DNA of 64,000 bases from Pseudomonas anguilliseptica (lineage in GTDB: Bacteria > Pseudomonadota > Gammaproteobacteria > Pseudomonadales > Pseudomonadaceae), in assembly GCF_021375795.1 (NCBI RefSeq), contig NZ_JAEIOI010000001.1, forward strand, positions 1,178,001 through 1,242,000, in the 5' to 3' direction. Below the pieces are notes generated by a model, which was not told the DNA's origin, ran no database searches, and saw only the letters and a program-made list of their open reading frames with translations. The stretch's first letter is position 1. Every line of letters starts with the position of its first letter. This document shows positions 1 to 9,800 of this stretch, piece after piece. The translations under genes were made by a program, and so were the position numbers.

Positions 1-95
1 TAGTTGTCGTTTCAGTGTTCATATGGGTTAGATAGCAAGGCGCGTGCCGCCTGCTACGCTGACAGCAATCTGTTACTCAAATAAGGAGTTTGGGT

Positions 96-1028
96 ATGGC
101 CGGTGTGATGGATTCGGTTAACCAGCGAACTCAGTTGGTTGGTCAGAATCGTTTGGAGTTGCTGCTGTTTCGTCTGAACAGCAACCAGTTGTACGGCATC
201 AACGTATTCAAGGTGAAAGAGGTGCTGCAGTGCCCGAAACTCACCATCATGCCCAAATCCAGTCCGGTTGTTCGCGGTGTGGCCAATATCCGTGGCGGCA
301 CCATTCCGATTCTTGATTTGTCCATGGCCACGGGCAACACCCCGCTGGCGAATATCGACAGCAGCTTCGTGATCATTACCGAGTACAACACCAAGGTGCA
401 GGGTTTTCTGGTGCATTCGGTCGAGCGCATCGTCAACATGAACTGGGAGTCGATCCATCCACCACCCAAGGGCACCGGGCGCGATCATTACCTGACGGCG
501 GTGACTCACCTGGACGACAAGATGGTCGAGATCATCGACGTCGAGAAAATCCTCGCAGAAGTGGCACCGACCTCTGAGGTGATCTCCGAAGGTGTACTCG
601 ATGCCCGCACCCAGGCCCGTGCCGTGAGCAAACGTGTGCTGACCTGCGACGATTCGTCGGTTGCACGCAAGCAGGTGACGCGCTGCCTGGAAACCGTCGG
701 CGTGGAGGTGGTGGCGCTAAATGATGGCCGCCAGGCTCTGGATTATCTGAAGGCGATGGTCGAGGAGGGCAAGAAGCCTGAGGAGGAATTTCTCATGCTG
801 ATTTCCGATATCGAAATGCCCGAGATGGATGGTTACACCCTGACAGCGGAGATTCGTTCCGATCCGCGTATGCAAAAGCTGCACATCATCCTGCATACTT
901 CGCTTTCTGGCGTGTTTAACCAGGCCATGGTCAAGAAGGTGGGCGCGGATGATTTTCTCGCCAAGTTTCGCCCGGATGACCTGGCCGCACGGGTAGCTGA
1001 CCGCATCAATATAGCGGCAGGGGACTGA
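96..1028 (+). CDS. cheV: Chemotaxis coupling protein CheV
   Basis: A 310-residue cytoplasmic adaptor that links chemoreceptors to the CheA kinase and can itself be phosphorylated. Residues about 15-155 form a CheW-like domain. Residues about 180-305 form a response-regulator receiver with the acidic pair D185-D186, phospho-acceptor D238 (in SDIEMPEMDG), T268 and K290, so all receiver residues are present. The ATG at 96 is preceded by AAGGAG with a 7-base gap; an in-frame TTG at 90 has no such site. It is followed 44 bases later by cheR in the same direction, the usual cheV-cheR pairing near flagellar genes in Pseudomonas. The first 95 bases of the window hold only its upstream region, and no clear flagellar sigma promoter was recognised there. 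Confidence 0.95.
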   Translation: MAGVMDSVNQRTQLVGQNRLELLLFRLNSNQLYGINVFKVKEVLQCPKLTIMPKSSPVVRGVANIRGGTIPILDLSMATGNTPLANIDSSFVIITEYNTKVQGFLVHSVERIVNMNWESIHPPPKGTGRDHYLTAVTHLDDKMVEIIDVEKILAEVAPTSEVISEGVLDARTQARAVSKRVLTCDDSSVARKQVTRCLETVGVEVVALNDGRQALDYLKAMVEEGKKPEEEFLMLISDIEMPEMDGYTLTAEIRSDPRMQKLHIILHTSLSGVFNQAMVKKVGADDFLAKFRPDDLAARVADRINIAAGD

Positions 1029-1072
1029 GGGCCTGGCCCTCAGTGAAACATATGTTCGTCGAGGCCTCGCGA

Positions 1073-1900
1073 GTGTCTACAGGTAATTTGGATTTCGAGC
1101 AGTTCCGGACTTTCCTGGAAAAAGCCTGCGGCATCCTGCTTGGCAGCAATAAGCAGTATCTGGTTTCCAGCCGGCTCAACAAGCTGATGGAACAGAACAG
1201 CATCAAAACCCTGGGAGAGCTGGTGCAGCGCATGCAAAGCCAGCCACGCAGTGGCTTGCGCGAACAGGTGGTCGATGCCATGACCACCAACGAAACGCTG
1301 TGGTTTCGCGATACCTACCCCTTTGAAGTGCTGAAAAACCGGGTGCTGCCCGAGATGATCAAGGCCAGCCCAGGGCAGCGCTTGCGTATCTGGTCGGCGG
1401 CCTGCTCTTCGGGGCAGGAGCCCTATTCGCTGTCGATGACCATCGATGAGTTTGAAAAAACCAACCTGGGTCAGCTCAAGAGCGGTGTGCAGATTGTTGC
1501 CACCGACCTGTCGCCGTCCATGTTGCTCAACTGCAAATCGGGTGAGTACGACAGCCTGGCAATGGGCCGTGGTTTGTCCCAGGAGCGGCTGCAGCGTTAT
1601 TTCGACCCCAAAGGGCCGGGGCGCTGGGTGGTCAAGCCGGCCATTCGCAGCCGTATCGAGTTCCGTCCGCTGAACCTGCTGGACAGCTATGCCAGCCTTG
1701 GCAAGTTCGATGTGGTGTTCTGCCGTAACGTGCTGATCTACTTCTCTGCCGAAGTGAAGAAAGACATCCTGACGCGCATTCATGCGATGTTGAAACCGGG
1801 TGGTTACCTGTTCCTCGGTGCCTCCGAGGCACTCAACGGCCTGCCTAACCATTATCAGATGGTGCAGTGCAGCCCGGGGATCATCTACAAAGCGAAGTAG
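1073..1900 (+). CDS. cheR: Chemoreceptor glutamate methyltransferase CheR
   Basis: Methylates glutamates of chemoreceptors with S-adenosylmethionine to reset signalling (adaptation). The N-terminal helical domain is followed by the hallmark TTNETLWFRD and the SAM-binding segment WSAACSSGQEPYS. The later VVFCRNVLIYF segment is also typical. I chose the GTG at 1073 (MSTGNLDFEQF, 275 residues) because it matches the length and N-terminus I remember for Pseudomonas CheR and has GAGG 8 bases upstream. An in-frame GTG at 1043 and ATG at 1052 would add 10 or 7 residues. It is probably cotranscribed with cheV and ends at a strong terminator. Confidence 0.93.
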   Translation: MSTGNLDFEQFRTFLEKACGILLGSNKQYLVSSRLNKLMEQNSIKTLGELVQRMQSQPRSGLREQVVDAMTTNETLWFRDTYPFEVLKNRVLPEMIKASPGQRLRIWSAACSSGQEPYSLSMTIDEFEKTNLGQLKSGVQIVATDLSPSMLLNCKSGEYDSLAMGRGLSQERLQRYFDPKGPGRWVVKPAIRSRIEFRPLNLLDSYASLGKFDVVFCRNVLIYFSAEVKKDILTRIHAMLKPGGYLFLGASEALNGLPNHYQMVQCSPGIIYKAK

Positions 1901-1917
1901 CCTGTGTGCTTGCAAAT

Positions 1918-1947
1918 AAAAACGGGAGGCCTTGGCCTCCCGTTTTT
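1918..1947. terminator. Bidirectional terminator between cheR and the PBP gene
   Basis: A 14-bp perfect stem (AAAAACGGGAGGCC paired with GGCCTCCCGTTTTT) around a 2-base centre. It has A-rich and T-rich ends, so it can stop transcripts from both convergent genes. Confidence 0.9.
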
Positions 1948-1958
1948 ATTGGGCTGAG

Positions 1959-4900
1959 TTAGTGTGTTGCCGGGGTTGTTTGTTCACTGCCTGTCACGTG
2001 GCACAGGCTGTGGGTGCCGGGTTGCAGGTAAGGCTGCAGGATCGGCGCCATGCCTTTGAGCACTTGCACCGGCAGTGCTGAGGTGAAGCGAAAGTTTTCC
2101 GCTGCGCGGCCGGGAACGAAGGCGGTGAGGGTGCCGTAGTGGTTGTCCCCCAGGTAGAAAACGAAGGTGGCGGTACGGTTCATCGCGCGCGAGCTGAGCA
2201 CGCGGCCACCTGCCCCTACCGTTTCAATGCGGTTGTCCCCTGTGCCGGTTTTGCCACCAACCTTGAGTGGCTGACCATCGGCCAGGCTGAAGCTGCCAAG
2301 CAGCCGGCGTGCCGTGCCGTTCTCGACGACATCGGCCAGGGCGTTGCGCAGTGCGGCGGCCACTTCGGGCGCCATAACCCGTTTGCCTTCCTTGTGGTCG
2401 CGTACCACCACGGTGTCGTAGGGCGTGTCCGCAGCAAAGTGCAGGCTATCGATGCGGGCCGTGGTTTGCCGGATTCCGTCGTTCTGAATGATCCCCATCA
2501 GCTCAGCCAGGGCTGCTGGCCGATCACCTGAGCTGCCAATCGCCGTGGCCAGTGAGGGCACCAGGTGAGCGAAAGGGTATCCCAGGTTTTGCCAACGCCG
2601 ATGAATATCGAGGAAGGCCTCAACCTCCAGCATGATGCGGATGCGGCTGTCACGGGCACTCTTGTGTCGGCTGCGGAACAACCAGCCGTAGACCTCCTGG
2701 CGTTCACCCTGACTGGCGGCGACGGCATCGCTGAAGCGTGCCTGCGGGTGTTCGATCAGATAACCCAGCAGCCACAGCTCCAGCGGGTGAACGCGGGCAA
2801 TATAGCCCTGGTCGGGCAGGCTGTAGGCCCCAGGGCCATAACTGCGGTAAAGCTCGCTAATGCGTTTGTCGCTGAGCTGCTCCTGGGGCAGGTATTTGCG
2901 CAGGAAGGCAGCAAAGCTGGCTTCGTCGGCAGTGGGTTGCAGGTAGCGGTGTACGGCGGCCAGGCGTACCGAGGTGTGACGCAGACCGTTTAGGAAGGTG
3001 TCCAGACGTTGCTGTTCTGGCTGGCTTTGGTATTTGCGCCAGAAGCGCAACAGGAAGGTGGTGCCCTCGCGGTCGGCGAAGTCGCGCAGGTAGGCCTGGC
3101 GGCGCGGATCCTTGTCGTCCTTGAGCAGCTCGGCGCTGTTATTCGGGCCTTGATAAGTGGTGTAACGCACCAGATCGCGCATCAGGCGGATAAACGGCAG
3201 GTTGAGTGATTCACGCAGGGCTTCACGCATGCTGGCGATGCGTTGGTTGTCTTCACGGCGGAAGTTGTTGAAGGTGTGGATGCCGCCGCCAGTAAAGAAG
3301 CGTTCGCCAGGGTTAGCCGAGTATTTGCGCTCCAGGGCGGCGTCCAGCATGGCTGTCAGGCTGGCGTTGGGCGTGTTTTGCAGGTAATCAACGGCCCAGC
3401 GGGTCAGGTTGTCCTGGGCGTTCACGGCACGCAGTTCGCTGGCGCTCTGCCCGGCGTGGCGCTGGTGCAGTTCGGCGATGATTTCCAGGTAGGTGGCCAG
3501 CACTCGCAGCTTGGCCGTGGAGCCCAGCTCCAGCTTGCTGCCTTCGTTGATGTCGAAGGGCTGGTCGGTGTTATCGGTCTGTACCCGCACCACGCTGCCA
3601 TTTTCAGTGCGCTCGAACAGAGTGAAGCTGTAGCGCACGTCAGCCGTTTTTTCCGGTGACAACAGGCGTTCGCCAAACAGCCCGATCTGCCCGGCAAAGG
3701 TGGGTTCGGCCAGTTGTTGCAGGTACTGGCTGACGGCTTGTTGCAGGTCATTGTTGAGGGTGCTGGTGGCGCTCAGATCGAGGCGATCGAGGTCGTACAG
3801 CGGCATGTTGAGCATGGCTGACAGACGCGCCCGTGACACGCTGATGCCTTTGTTGCTGTCCACCGGCTGCAGGTTCGGCTCCAGGACCCAGTCGCGGTAG
3901 TTGAGTGTTTGCTGCAGGGCGGCGTCGCGCAGGGCCGTGTCGATCAGACCACCGCCAGCCAGAAGGCGAATATGGCTGTCGGTCAGACTGGCCAGGTCGT
4001 TGCGACCCTGAGCCAGATAGTAGGACGGGCGGCGTTGGGCAATCATCAGGGCCAGTACCTGGCGCAGGGCTAGGCCACGCTCGGCCAGGCTGGCATCAGG
4101 TGACAGTGCTGGGTTGAGCAGCCGATTGACCTGGGCGAAGTCTGCACCAAACCAGATACGCAGGCCATCGGCCAGGCCATGCACTTCGCCATGTCCGGGG
4201 GCGGCGGAGAGTGGCACGCTGTTGAGGTAGTCGCGCACGATGTTTTCTCGCGCGGCCATGGTCTGCGGGCCGCTCTGGTAGGCGCGTACGCTGGCCGAGA
4301 GCATTTGCCGCAGCTTTTCCGTGGCTGACAGGGTCAGGCCATCCGGTGAGTGGCGGTATTTCTCCAGCTGAGTGGCCAGTGTGCTGCCGCCCGCCGACTG
4401 GTCCTGCATGTCGAGCAGCTTGCCGACCTGGGAAAGAGCGGCCATCACAAAACGTGGCCAGTCCACAGCCGGGTTGGCCATGGGGTGCTGTGGGTCAAGC
4501 AGGTGGCGGTTCTCGATAAATAACAGGCTGCCCGAGACCAAGGGTGGGATCGCGCTGAAACTCGGGTAACGCTGCTGCGGATAGCGAAACTCGTAGAACG
4601 GCGTGCCGCTGCAATCACTGATACTCAGGCCGCTCTGGATTTTCTCCGGGTAGGGGATAAACAGACCGCGTTGGGCATAGTCGAGCAGGGCCGGGGAGAA
4701 CTGCGCCTGCTGCTGCACGATGAAGTTGCGCTGGCTGAGACGCTCCAGCATCAGTGGCAGGTAGGTGTAGCCCTGACGTTTATCAAAGGGGCCTTCCTTG
4801 GGGTAGATGATGGCACTGCTGGGGCCGGGCTCGACCCGGTAGCTGAGGGTTTGTGCGTAGCGGCTGAGTTCTTGCGCCTGGTAGCGCGAGGTGCGCAGTT

Positions 4901-5054
4901 CTTCGGCGAGCAGCAGACCCGCGACGATGCACAGGGCCAGAAGCAGCAGCCAGAAAAGGATTTTCAGTGTGCTGCGGCGTTTACGCGGTGCCGGCTGCTG
5001 CTGGCTTGCTGGAAGTGGGGTGATGCTGGGTTGCCATGATGCGCCCATATTCAT
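1959..5054 (-). CDS. Divergent class A penicillin-binding protein (transglycosylase/transpeptidase)
   Basis: A 1031-residue inner-membrane protein. A basic, proline-rich N-terminus leads into one membrane segment (about residues 30-50), so the bulk is periplasmic. A family-51 glycosyltransferase region is visible but divergent: E181 in IENRHLLD (the usual motif is ED-x-x-F), GGSTLATQLEK at 222-232, and ENIVRDYLNS at 270-279. The penicillin-binding part has all three motifs: S512-T-A-K515, S616-L-N618 and K935-T-G937. It should therefore polymerise and crosslink peptidoglycan, or be a specialised variant. It is longer than PBP1a/1b. ATGs at 5054 and 5048 are both possible; only a weak AGG lies upstream. 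No operon partner is seen. Which named PBP it corresponds to is uncertain. Confidence 0.82.
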   Translation of the reverse strand: MNMGASWQPSITPLPASQQQPAPRKRRSTLKILFWLLLLALCIVAGLLLAEELRTSRYQAQELSRYAQTLSYRVEPGPSSAIIYPKEGPFDKRQGYTYLPLMLERLSQRNFIVQQQAQFSPALLDYAQRGLFIPYPEKIQSGLSISDCSGTPFYEFRYPQQRYPSFSAIPPLVSGSLLFIENRHLLDPQHPMANPAVDWPRFVMAALSQVGKLLDMQDQSAGGSTLATQLEKYRHSPDGLTLSATEKLRQMLSASVRAYQSGPQTMAARENIVRDYLNSVPLSAAPGHGEVHGLADGLRIWFGADFAQVNRLLNPALSPDASLAERGLALRQVLALMIAQRRPSYYLAQGRNDLASLTDSHIRLLAGGGLIDTALRDAALQQTLNYRDWVLEPNLQPVDSNKGISVSRARLSAMLNMPLYDLDRLDLSATSTLNNDLQQAVSQYLQQLAEPTFAGQIGLFGERLLSPEKTADVRYSFTLFERTENGSVVRVQTDNTDQPFDINEGSKLELGSTAKLRVLATYLEIIAELHQRHAGQSASELRAVNAQDNLTRWAVDYLQNTPNASLTAMLDAALERKYSANPGERFFTGGGIHTFNNFRREDNQRIASMREALRESLNLPFIRLMRDLVRYTTYQGPNNSAELLKDDKDPRRQAYLRDFADREGTTFLLRFWRKYQSQPEQQRLDTFLNGLRHTSVRLAAVHRYLQPTADEASFAAFLRKYLPQEQLSDKRISELYRSYGPGAYSLPDQGYIARVHPLELWLLGYLIEHPQARFSDAVAASQGERQEVYGWLFRSRHKSARDSRIRIMLEVEAFLDIHRRWQNLGYPFAHLVPSLATAIGSSGDRPAALAELMGIIQNDGIRQTTARIDSLHFAADTPYDTVVVRDHKEGKRVMAPEVAAALRNALADVVENGTARRLLGSFSLADGQPLKVGGKTGTGDNRIETVGAGGRVLSSRAMNRTATFVFYLGDNHYGTLTAFVPGRAAENFRFTSALPVQVLKGMAPILQPYLQPGTHSLCHVTGSEQTTPATH

Positions 5055-5338
5055 TTAGCCTGATGTACTCATCCATAGGTTTGACAGGTTGCTGAATAAC
5101 ATCAGCGGGCTTGTTCACTGAGCTCCGCTCAGTTGGCCACTGTTTGCAGTTTAGCCGCTGCCTCGGCGCTCAGGCAGGGATGCGTTTGGCAGACGTGAGA
5201 TTTTCCCGGTATTTATACAACGCATGAATAAGTGATCAGCGGCAATGCACACGGGCGCGAACAGGTGCAGGATTGCCAGGGCTGCATCTGTGCAGGCAGG
5301 TGCAAGTAACGGACGACTGAACAGGCAACGAGTGAGCT

Positions 5339-6025
5339 ATGCAGCGCGACCATCGGGAGCAACTCAACCTCAGCTGGCAGGCCAATGCCGATGCCTGGAC
5401 CGCCGCCGTGCGCGAGCAGCGCATCGAGAGTCGCCGGCTGGTCACTGATGCAGCCATCGTTCAGGCGATTCTGGCCCTGGCGCCGGAGCGTGTACTGGAT
5501 CTCGGCTGTGGCGAAGGCTGGCTGTGCCGGGGGCTGGTCGAGCATGGCATCGAGGCGGTCGGCGTGGATGCCTCCGCGCCGCTGATTGCCGTGGCGCAAC
5601 AGGCTGCGGCGGGTAAGTCGCAGTACCGCGTGTGCGGTTATGCCGAGCTGGAGAGCCAGGCTGAGCTACTGGGGCGTTTCGATGTGCTGGTGTGCAACTT
5701 TGCCCTGCTGGAAGAACCTCTGGCGCCGACCCTGAATGCTCTGCATGGTCTGCTGGCCGACGACGGCCGTTTGCTGATCCAGACCCTGCACCCCTGGCGG
5801 GCCTGCAACGATGCGAGCTATCGCGATGGCTGGCGGGTGGAAACCTTTGTCGGTTTTGGCGAGGGCTTTGCCCAGCCGATGCCTTGGTTCTTTCGTACGC
5901 TGGAGTCGTGGCTGGCGTTGTTCAGCGAAACCGGCTGGCGTTTGCAGTGGTTGCAGGAACCGCTGCATCCAGAGAGTGAGCAGCCGGTGTCATTGCTCCT
6001 GCTGCTTAGCTCCGAGCCTAACTGA
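5339..6025 (+). CDS. Class I SAM-dependent methyltransferase
   Basis: A 228-residue soluble protein with the glycine-rich motif VLDLGCGEGW (about residues 56-65), the acidic GVDAS end of strand 2 and a FDVLVCNFALLEEP segment, the normal order of a Rossmann-like methyltransferase domain. It then has LLIQTLHPW, often seen in small-molecule (ubiquinone- or malonyl-type) methyltransferases. The substrate cannot be read from sequence. It stands alone and converges on the glutathione-transferase-like gene with a 7-base gap. The 284 bases upstream (5055-5338), shared with the divergent PBP gene, contain no other gene that I can recognise. Confidence 0.8.
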   Translation: MQRDHREQLNLSWQANADAWTAAVREQRIESRRLVTDAAIVQAILALAPERVLDLGCGEGWLCRGLVEHGIEAVGVDASAPLIAVAQQAAAGKSQYRVCGYAELESQAELLGRFDVLVCNFALLEEPLAPTLNALHGLLADDGRLLIQTLHPWRACNDASYRDGWRVETFVGFGEGFAQPMPWFFRTLESWLALFSETGWRLQWLQEPLHPESEQPVSLLLLLSSEPN

Positions 6026-6032
6026 GCCCAAA

Positions 6033-6773
6033 TCAGGCGCGACGCTGACGATCTTCGGCGTAGCGGCGCATGACCCACTGCCCAGCCGGGTGGGCGTGCA
6101 GCTCATCGAGGAAGGCCTGGGTCTTGGCATCGTGTCCGGCAATGCCTTCCCATGGTGTGCCGGCAGGGGTGAACAGCGGGGCGAATAGCGCGGCGGCGCT
6201 GATGTCGGCCAGGGTCAGTTGTTCGCCGACCAGGTAGCGTGATGGATCGCCGTGGATACGCGACTCGATCAGTGCCAGACCTTCAAGCAGTTCAGCCTGG
6301 GATTTCGCCACACGCGGCGGCGTTACCCCGTACAGGCGCTGTACGCCGTTGATCAGTACCGGTTTCATCAGGTCGCGCAGGCCCAGCAGTGGGCGGTAGA
6401 CCTTGAGCATGGCGTGCATCACCGAGTCCCATTGCTTGATCTGGCCATACAACCAGCGGCGCACATGTACACCCATGTGGTCGAAATGCGCTTCCAGCTC
6501 CAGCACCTCGGCCCGTTGCGCGGCATCGGCCGGCAGCAGGGGGTGTTCGGGATAGTGCTGCTCCAGGTACAGGGCAATTTCGGTGGAATCGCCGATCACC
6601 TTGTCGCCGTCCTTGAGGATTGGCAGGGTGACAATATTGGCCAGGCGCTTGCTTTTCAGCCGATGCAGACCGGGAAACAGGTTGTCCACCTGAAAGTCGA
6701 GGCCCTTGTGATCCAGGTGCCAGCGGGTTTTTTCGCAGTAGTGGGAAATCGGGAACTGATAAAGCGTGCGCAT
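6033..6773 (-). CDS. Glutathione S-transferase family protein
   Basis: A 246-residue protein with an N-terminal thioredoxin-fold GST domain: MRTLYQFPISHYCEKTRW, then the conserved cis-proline region TLPILKDGDKVIGDSTEIALYLE (about residues 50-72), then an all-helical C-terminal domain. The SHYCEK segment places a Ser and a Cys where the catalytic residue normally lies. The substrate is unknown; such proteins conjugate or reduce small molecules with glutathione. The ATG at 6773 has GAGGG 8 bases upstream. It is encoded downstream of, and in the same direction as, the RND operon, separated from it by 125 bases, so a separate promoter is likely. Confidence 0.82.
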   Translation of the reverse strand: MRTLYQFPISHYCEKTRWHLDHKGLDFQVDNLFPGLHRLKSKRLANIVTLPILKDGDKVIGDSTEIALYLEQHYPEHPLLPADAAQRAEVLELEAHFDHMGVHVRRWLYGQIKQWDSVMHAMLKVYRPLLGLRDLMKPVLINGVQRLYGVTPPRVAKSQAELLEGLALIESRIHGDPSRYLVGEQLTLADISAAALFAPLFTPAGTPWEGIAGHDAKTQAFLDELHAHPAGQWVMRRYAEDRQRRA

Positions 6774-6898
6774 GGTGGGCCCTCGACAATAGTGTGCCGA
6801 GTGTACGGGCTGTTTGACCGACTACCCAGTCGCAATCGGCAGTCCAGGCTTTCGTTGGGGGAGCCATGCCCAGGCCGCTGCTGACCTGGGCGAACAGC

Positions 6899-9800
6899 TT
6901 AGGGCGTACGTTGCAGCTCGACCTTACCGGTGGCACTGGCCAGCAGATGCTCCGGCAAGTCGAGCAGGTCGTCGTCGAATGACTCCAGCGGCGGCGGGCG
7001 ACGTTCGAAGCGCGAGCCAAGCACCAGCAGGCAAGGCGTCAACAGCAAGGTCAATACGGTGGCAAAGGTCAGGCCGCCGGCAATTGCGCTGGACAGCTGG
7101 GTCCACCATTGGGTCGACGGCGCACCAAAGCCCAGGCTGGGAGTGAGCAGGTCGACGTTGACCCCGATCACCATCGGCACCAGGCCGAGCACCGTGGTCA
7201 CGGCGGTGAGCAGCACCGGGCGCAGGCGCAGGCTGCCGGTTTCCAGCGCTGCCTCACGCGGCTCCAGGCCCTGGCGGCGCAACTGGTTGTAGGTGTCGAT
7301 AAGGATGATGTTGTTGTTCACCACGATGCCCGCCAGGGCGATCAGGCCCATGCCGACCATGACGATGCCGAACGACTGGCCGTTGACCAGCAGGCCCATC
7401 AGCACTCCCGCAGTGGACAGTACGATGGCCGAGAGCACCAGCAGCGACTGATAGATGCTGTTGAACTGGGTCACCAGGATGATAAACATCAGGAAAATTG
7501 CCACCACAAAGGCCGTGCCGAGGAAGGTCGCGGCTTCACGCTGGTCGGCGTCCTCGCCAGCGAACTTCACCTGCACATCAACGGGCACCTCACCCATTGC
7601 CTTGCGTAGGGCTTGCAGGCGTTCGTCCAGGCGTGCGCCTTCGGCGATGTCGGCTTGCAGAGTGATGGTGCGGTTGCCGTCGACTCGGCGCAGGGTGCCG
7701 ACCTTCGGCGCCTGTTGCAGCGAGACGAAGTTGCTCAGCGGAATCTGCCCGGCCGGGGTGTTCAGGGTCAGTCGGCCGAGCTGGTCGAGAGAGCGCCAGT
7801 TGGCTGGCAGGCGCACGCGGATATCCACTTCATCGGTGGCGTCTTCCGGGCGGTAGGTGGCCAGTTTCAGACCGTTGGTGACCATCTGCACGGCATTGCC
7901 CACGCTCAGCACATCCGCTCCGAAACGCGCAGCTGCTTCGCGGTCGACCTTGATTCGCCATTCGATGCCCGGCAGGGCGCGGTCATCCTCGATGTCCTTG
8001 AAGCCGCCCAGGCGCTGCATGTTGGCGCGCACCTGTTCGACCCACTGATCGGCCTTGGCCGGATCCATGGAGCTGACCTGTAGCTTTACAGGTTTGCCGC
8101 TGCTGGGGCCTTCTTCCTGTTTGCGGAACTCCAGCACGATGCCCGGGATATCCGACGTTCGCGTGCTCATGTCGGCGAGAATCTGGCTGGCCGAACGCCG
8201 CTCATGCCATTCAATGAACTGGAACTGCAGGGTGCCGATCACGTCCGCACCGAGCTGGCCGTCCGGCTGCGCGAGGGAGCGGGCGTACAGCGCCTTGACC
8301 TCGCTCATGCCGAGCAGGCGTTTCTCCACCTGTTGCAGCAGCGCGTCTTTTTCCTGCACCGACAGATCGCCACGGGCGCGCAACCAGATCTGTGCGTTCT
8401 CCGGCTCGACTTCGGGGAAGAACTCCACGCCATGGTTGAAACGGCCATAGGCGGTGTAGATCAGCGCAATCAGCGCGAGCATGCCCAGCAGGGTCAGTCC
8501 AGGGCGCTTCAGCAGCGTGCCGAGCAGGCGGCGATAACCGACGGCACCGCGACCCGGTTGGGTGGGTTGCGGCATTGGCTGGCCGCCAGTGACGGCGCCG
8601 AGCACCGGCAGAAACACCAGGGCCATGGCCAGTGAAGCGAGCAGGCAGACGATCACCGTGGCCGGCAGGTATTTCATAAACTGGCCGACTACGCCGGGCC
8701 AGAACAGCAGTGGCAAAAACACCACCAGGGTGGTGGCGGTGGACGAGATAACCGGCCAGGCCATCCGCATCGCGGCATTGGCCCAGGCCTGGCGTGGCGT
8801 TTGACCCTGGTGCAGGTAACGGTCGGCCAACTCGGAGACGACGATAGCGCCGTCCACCAGCATGCCAGCCACCAGAATCAGGCTGAACAACACGACGATA
8901 TTCAGGGTGAAACCGAACATCCAGATCACCAGGATGCCGGTCAGAAAGGCCCCCGGAATGGTCAGCCCGACTAATAGCGCCGAGCGCATGCCCATGCTCG
9001 CCACCACCAGAATCAGCACCAGCACGATGGCAGCCATCACGTTGTTGATCAGGTCGCTGAGCATGCTCTGCACCTGCTGCGACTGGTCCATGATGTAGCT
9101 GACCTTGAGACCTTCGGGCAGCAGCGGCTGGGCCTTGACCATCAGCGCCTTGACCTGCTCGATGGTGTCGATGATGTTGGCGCCGCTACGTTTGGACACC
9201 TCCAGCACCACCGCCGGCTGGCCGTTGATCCGCGCGTAACCGGTGGGGTCTTTGAAGGTGCGGTGAATGGTGGCGACGTCGCCGAAGGTCACCACGCTGT
9301 CGCCGACCACCTTGATCGGCATGGACAGCACGTCTTCGAGGTTTTCGATCACCCCAGGCACTTTCATGCTCATGCGCCCGGCGCCGGTGTCCAGGCTGCC
9401 GGCGGCGACCAGGCGGTTGTTGCGGCTGACCAGGTTGAACAGCTCGTTGTAATCGATGCCGTAGCTGTCGAGCACCTGCGGGTCGACAACGATTTCCAGC
9501 AGGTCTTCACGGTCGCCGCCGATTTCCACCGAGAGCACTTCGGCGATGCCTTCGACGTTCTCTTTCAGACGTCGGGCGATATACACCAGCTCGGTTTCGG
9601 CAATTGGCCCGGATAGACCAATCGACAGCACTGGAAACAGCGCCACGTTGACTTCATTGACCGTCGGTTCCTCGGCTTCTTCCGGCAACTTGCTGCGCGC
9701 GGTGTCGACTTTCTCGCGCACATCGGCGAGGGCCAGCTTGGCATTGAAGCCGGCGTCGAACTCCAGGGTCACCGAGGCATGGCCTTCGCTGGCCATGGAG

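Noticed and set aside
54..509. Open frame antisense to cheV
   Set aside because: It lies wholly over a well-supported gene, has no family motif and shows His/Gln-rich composition typical of an antisense frame of GC-rich coding DNA.
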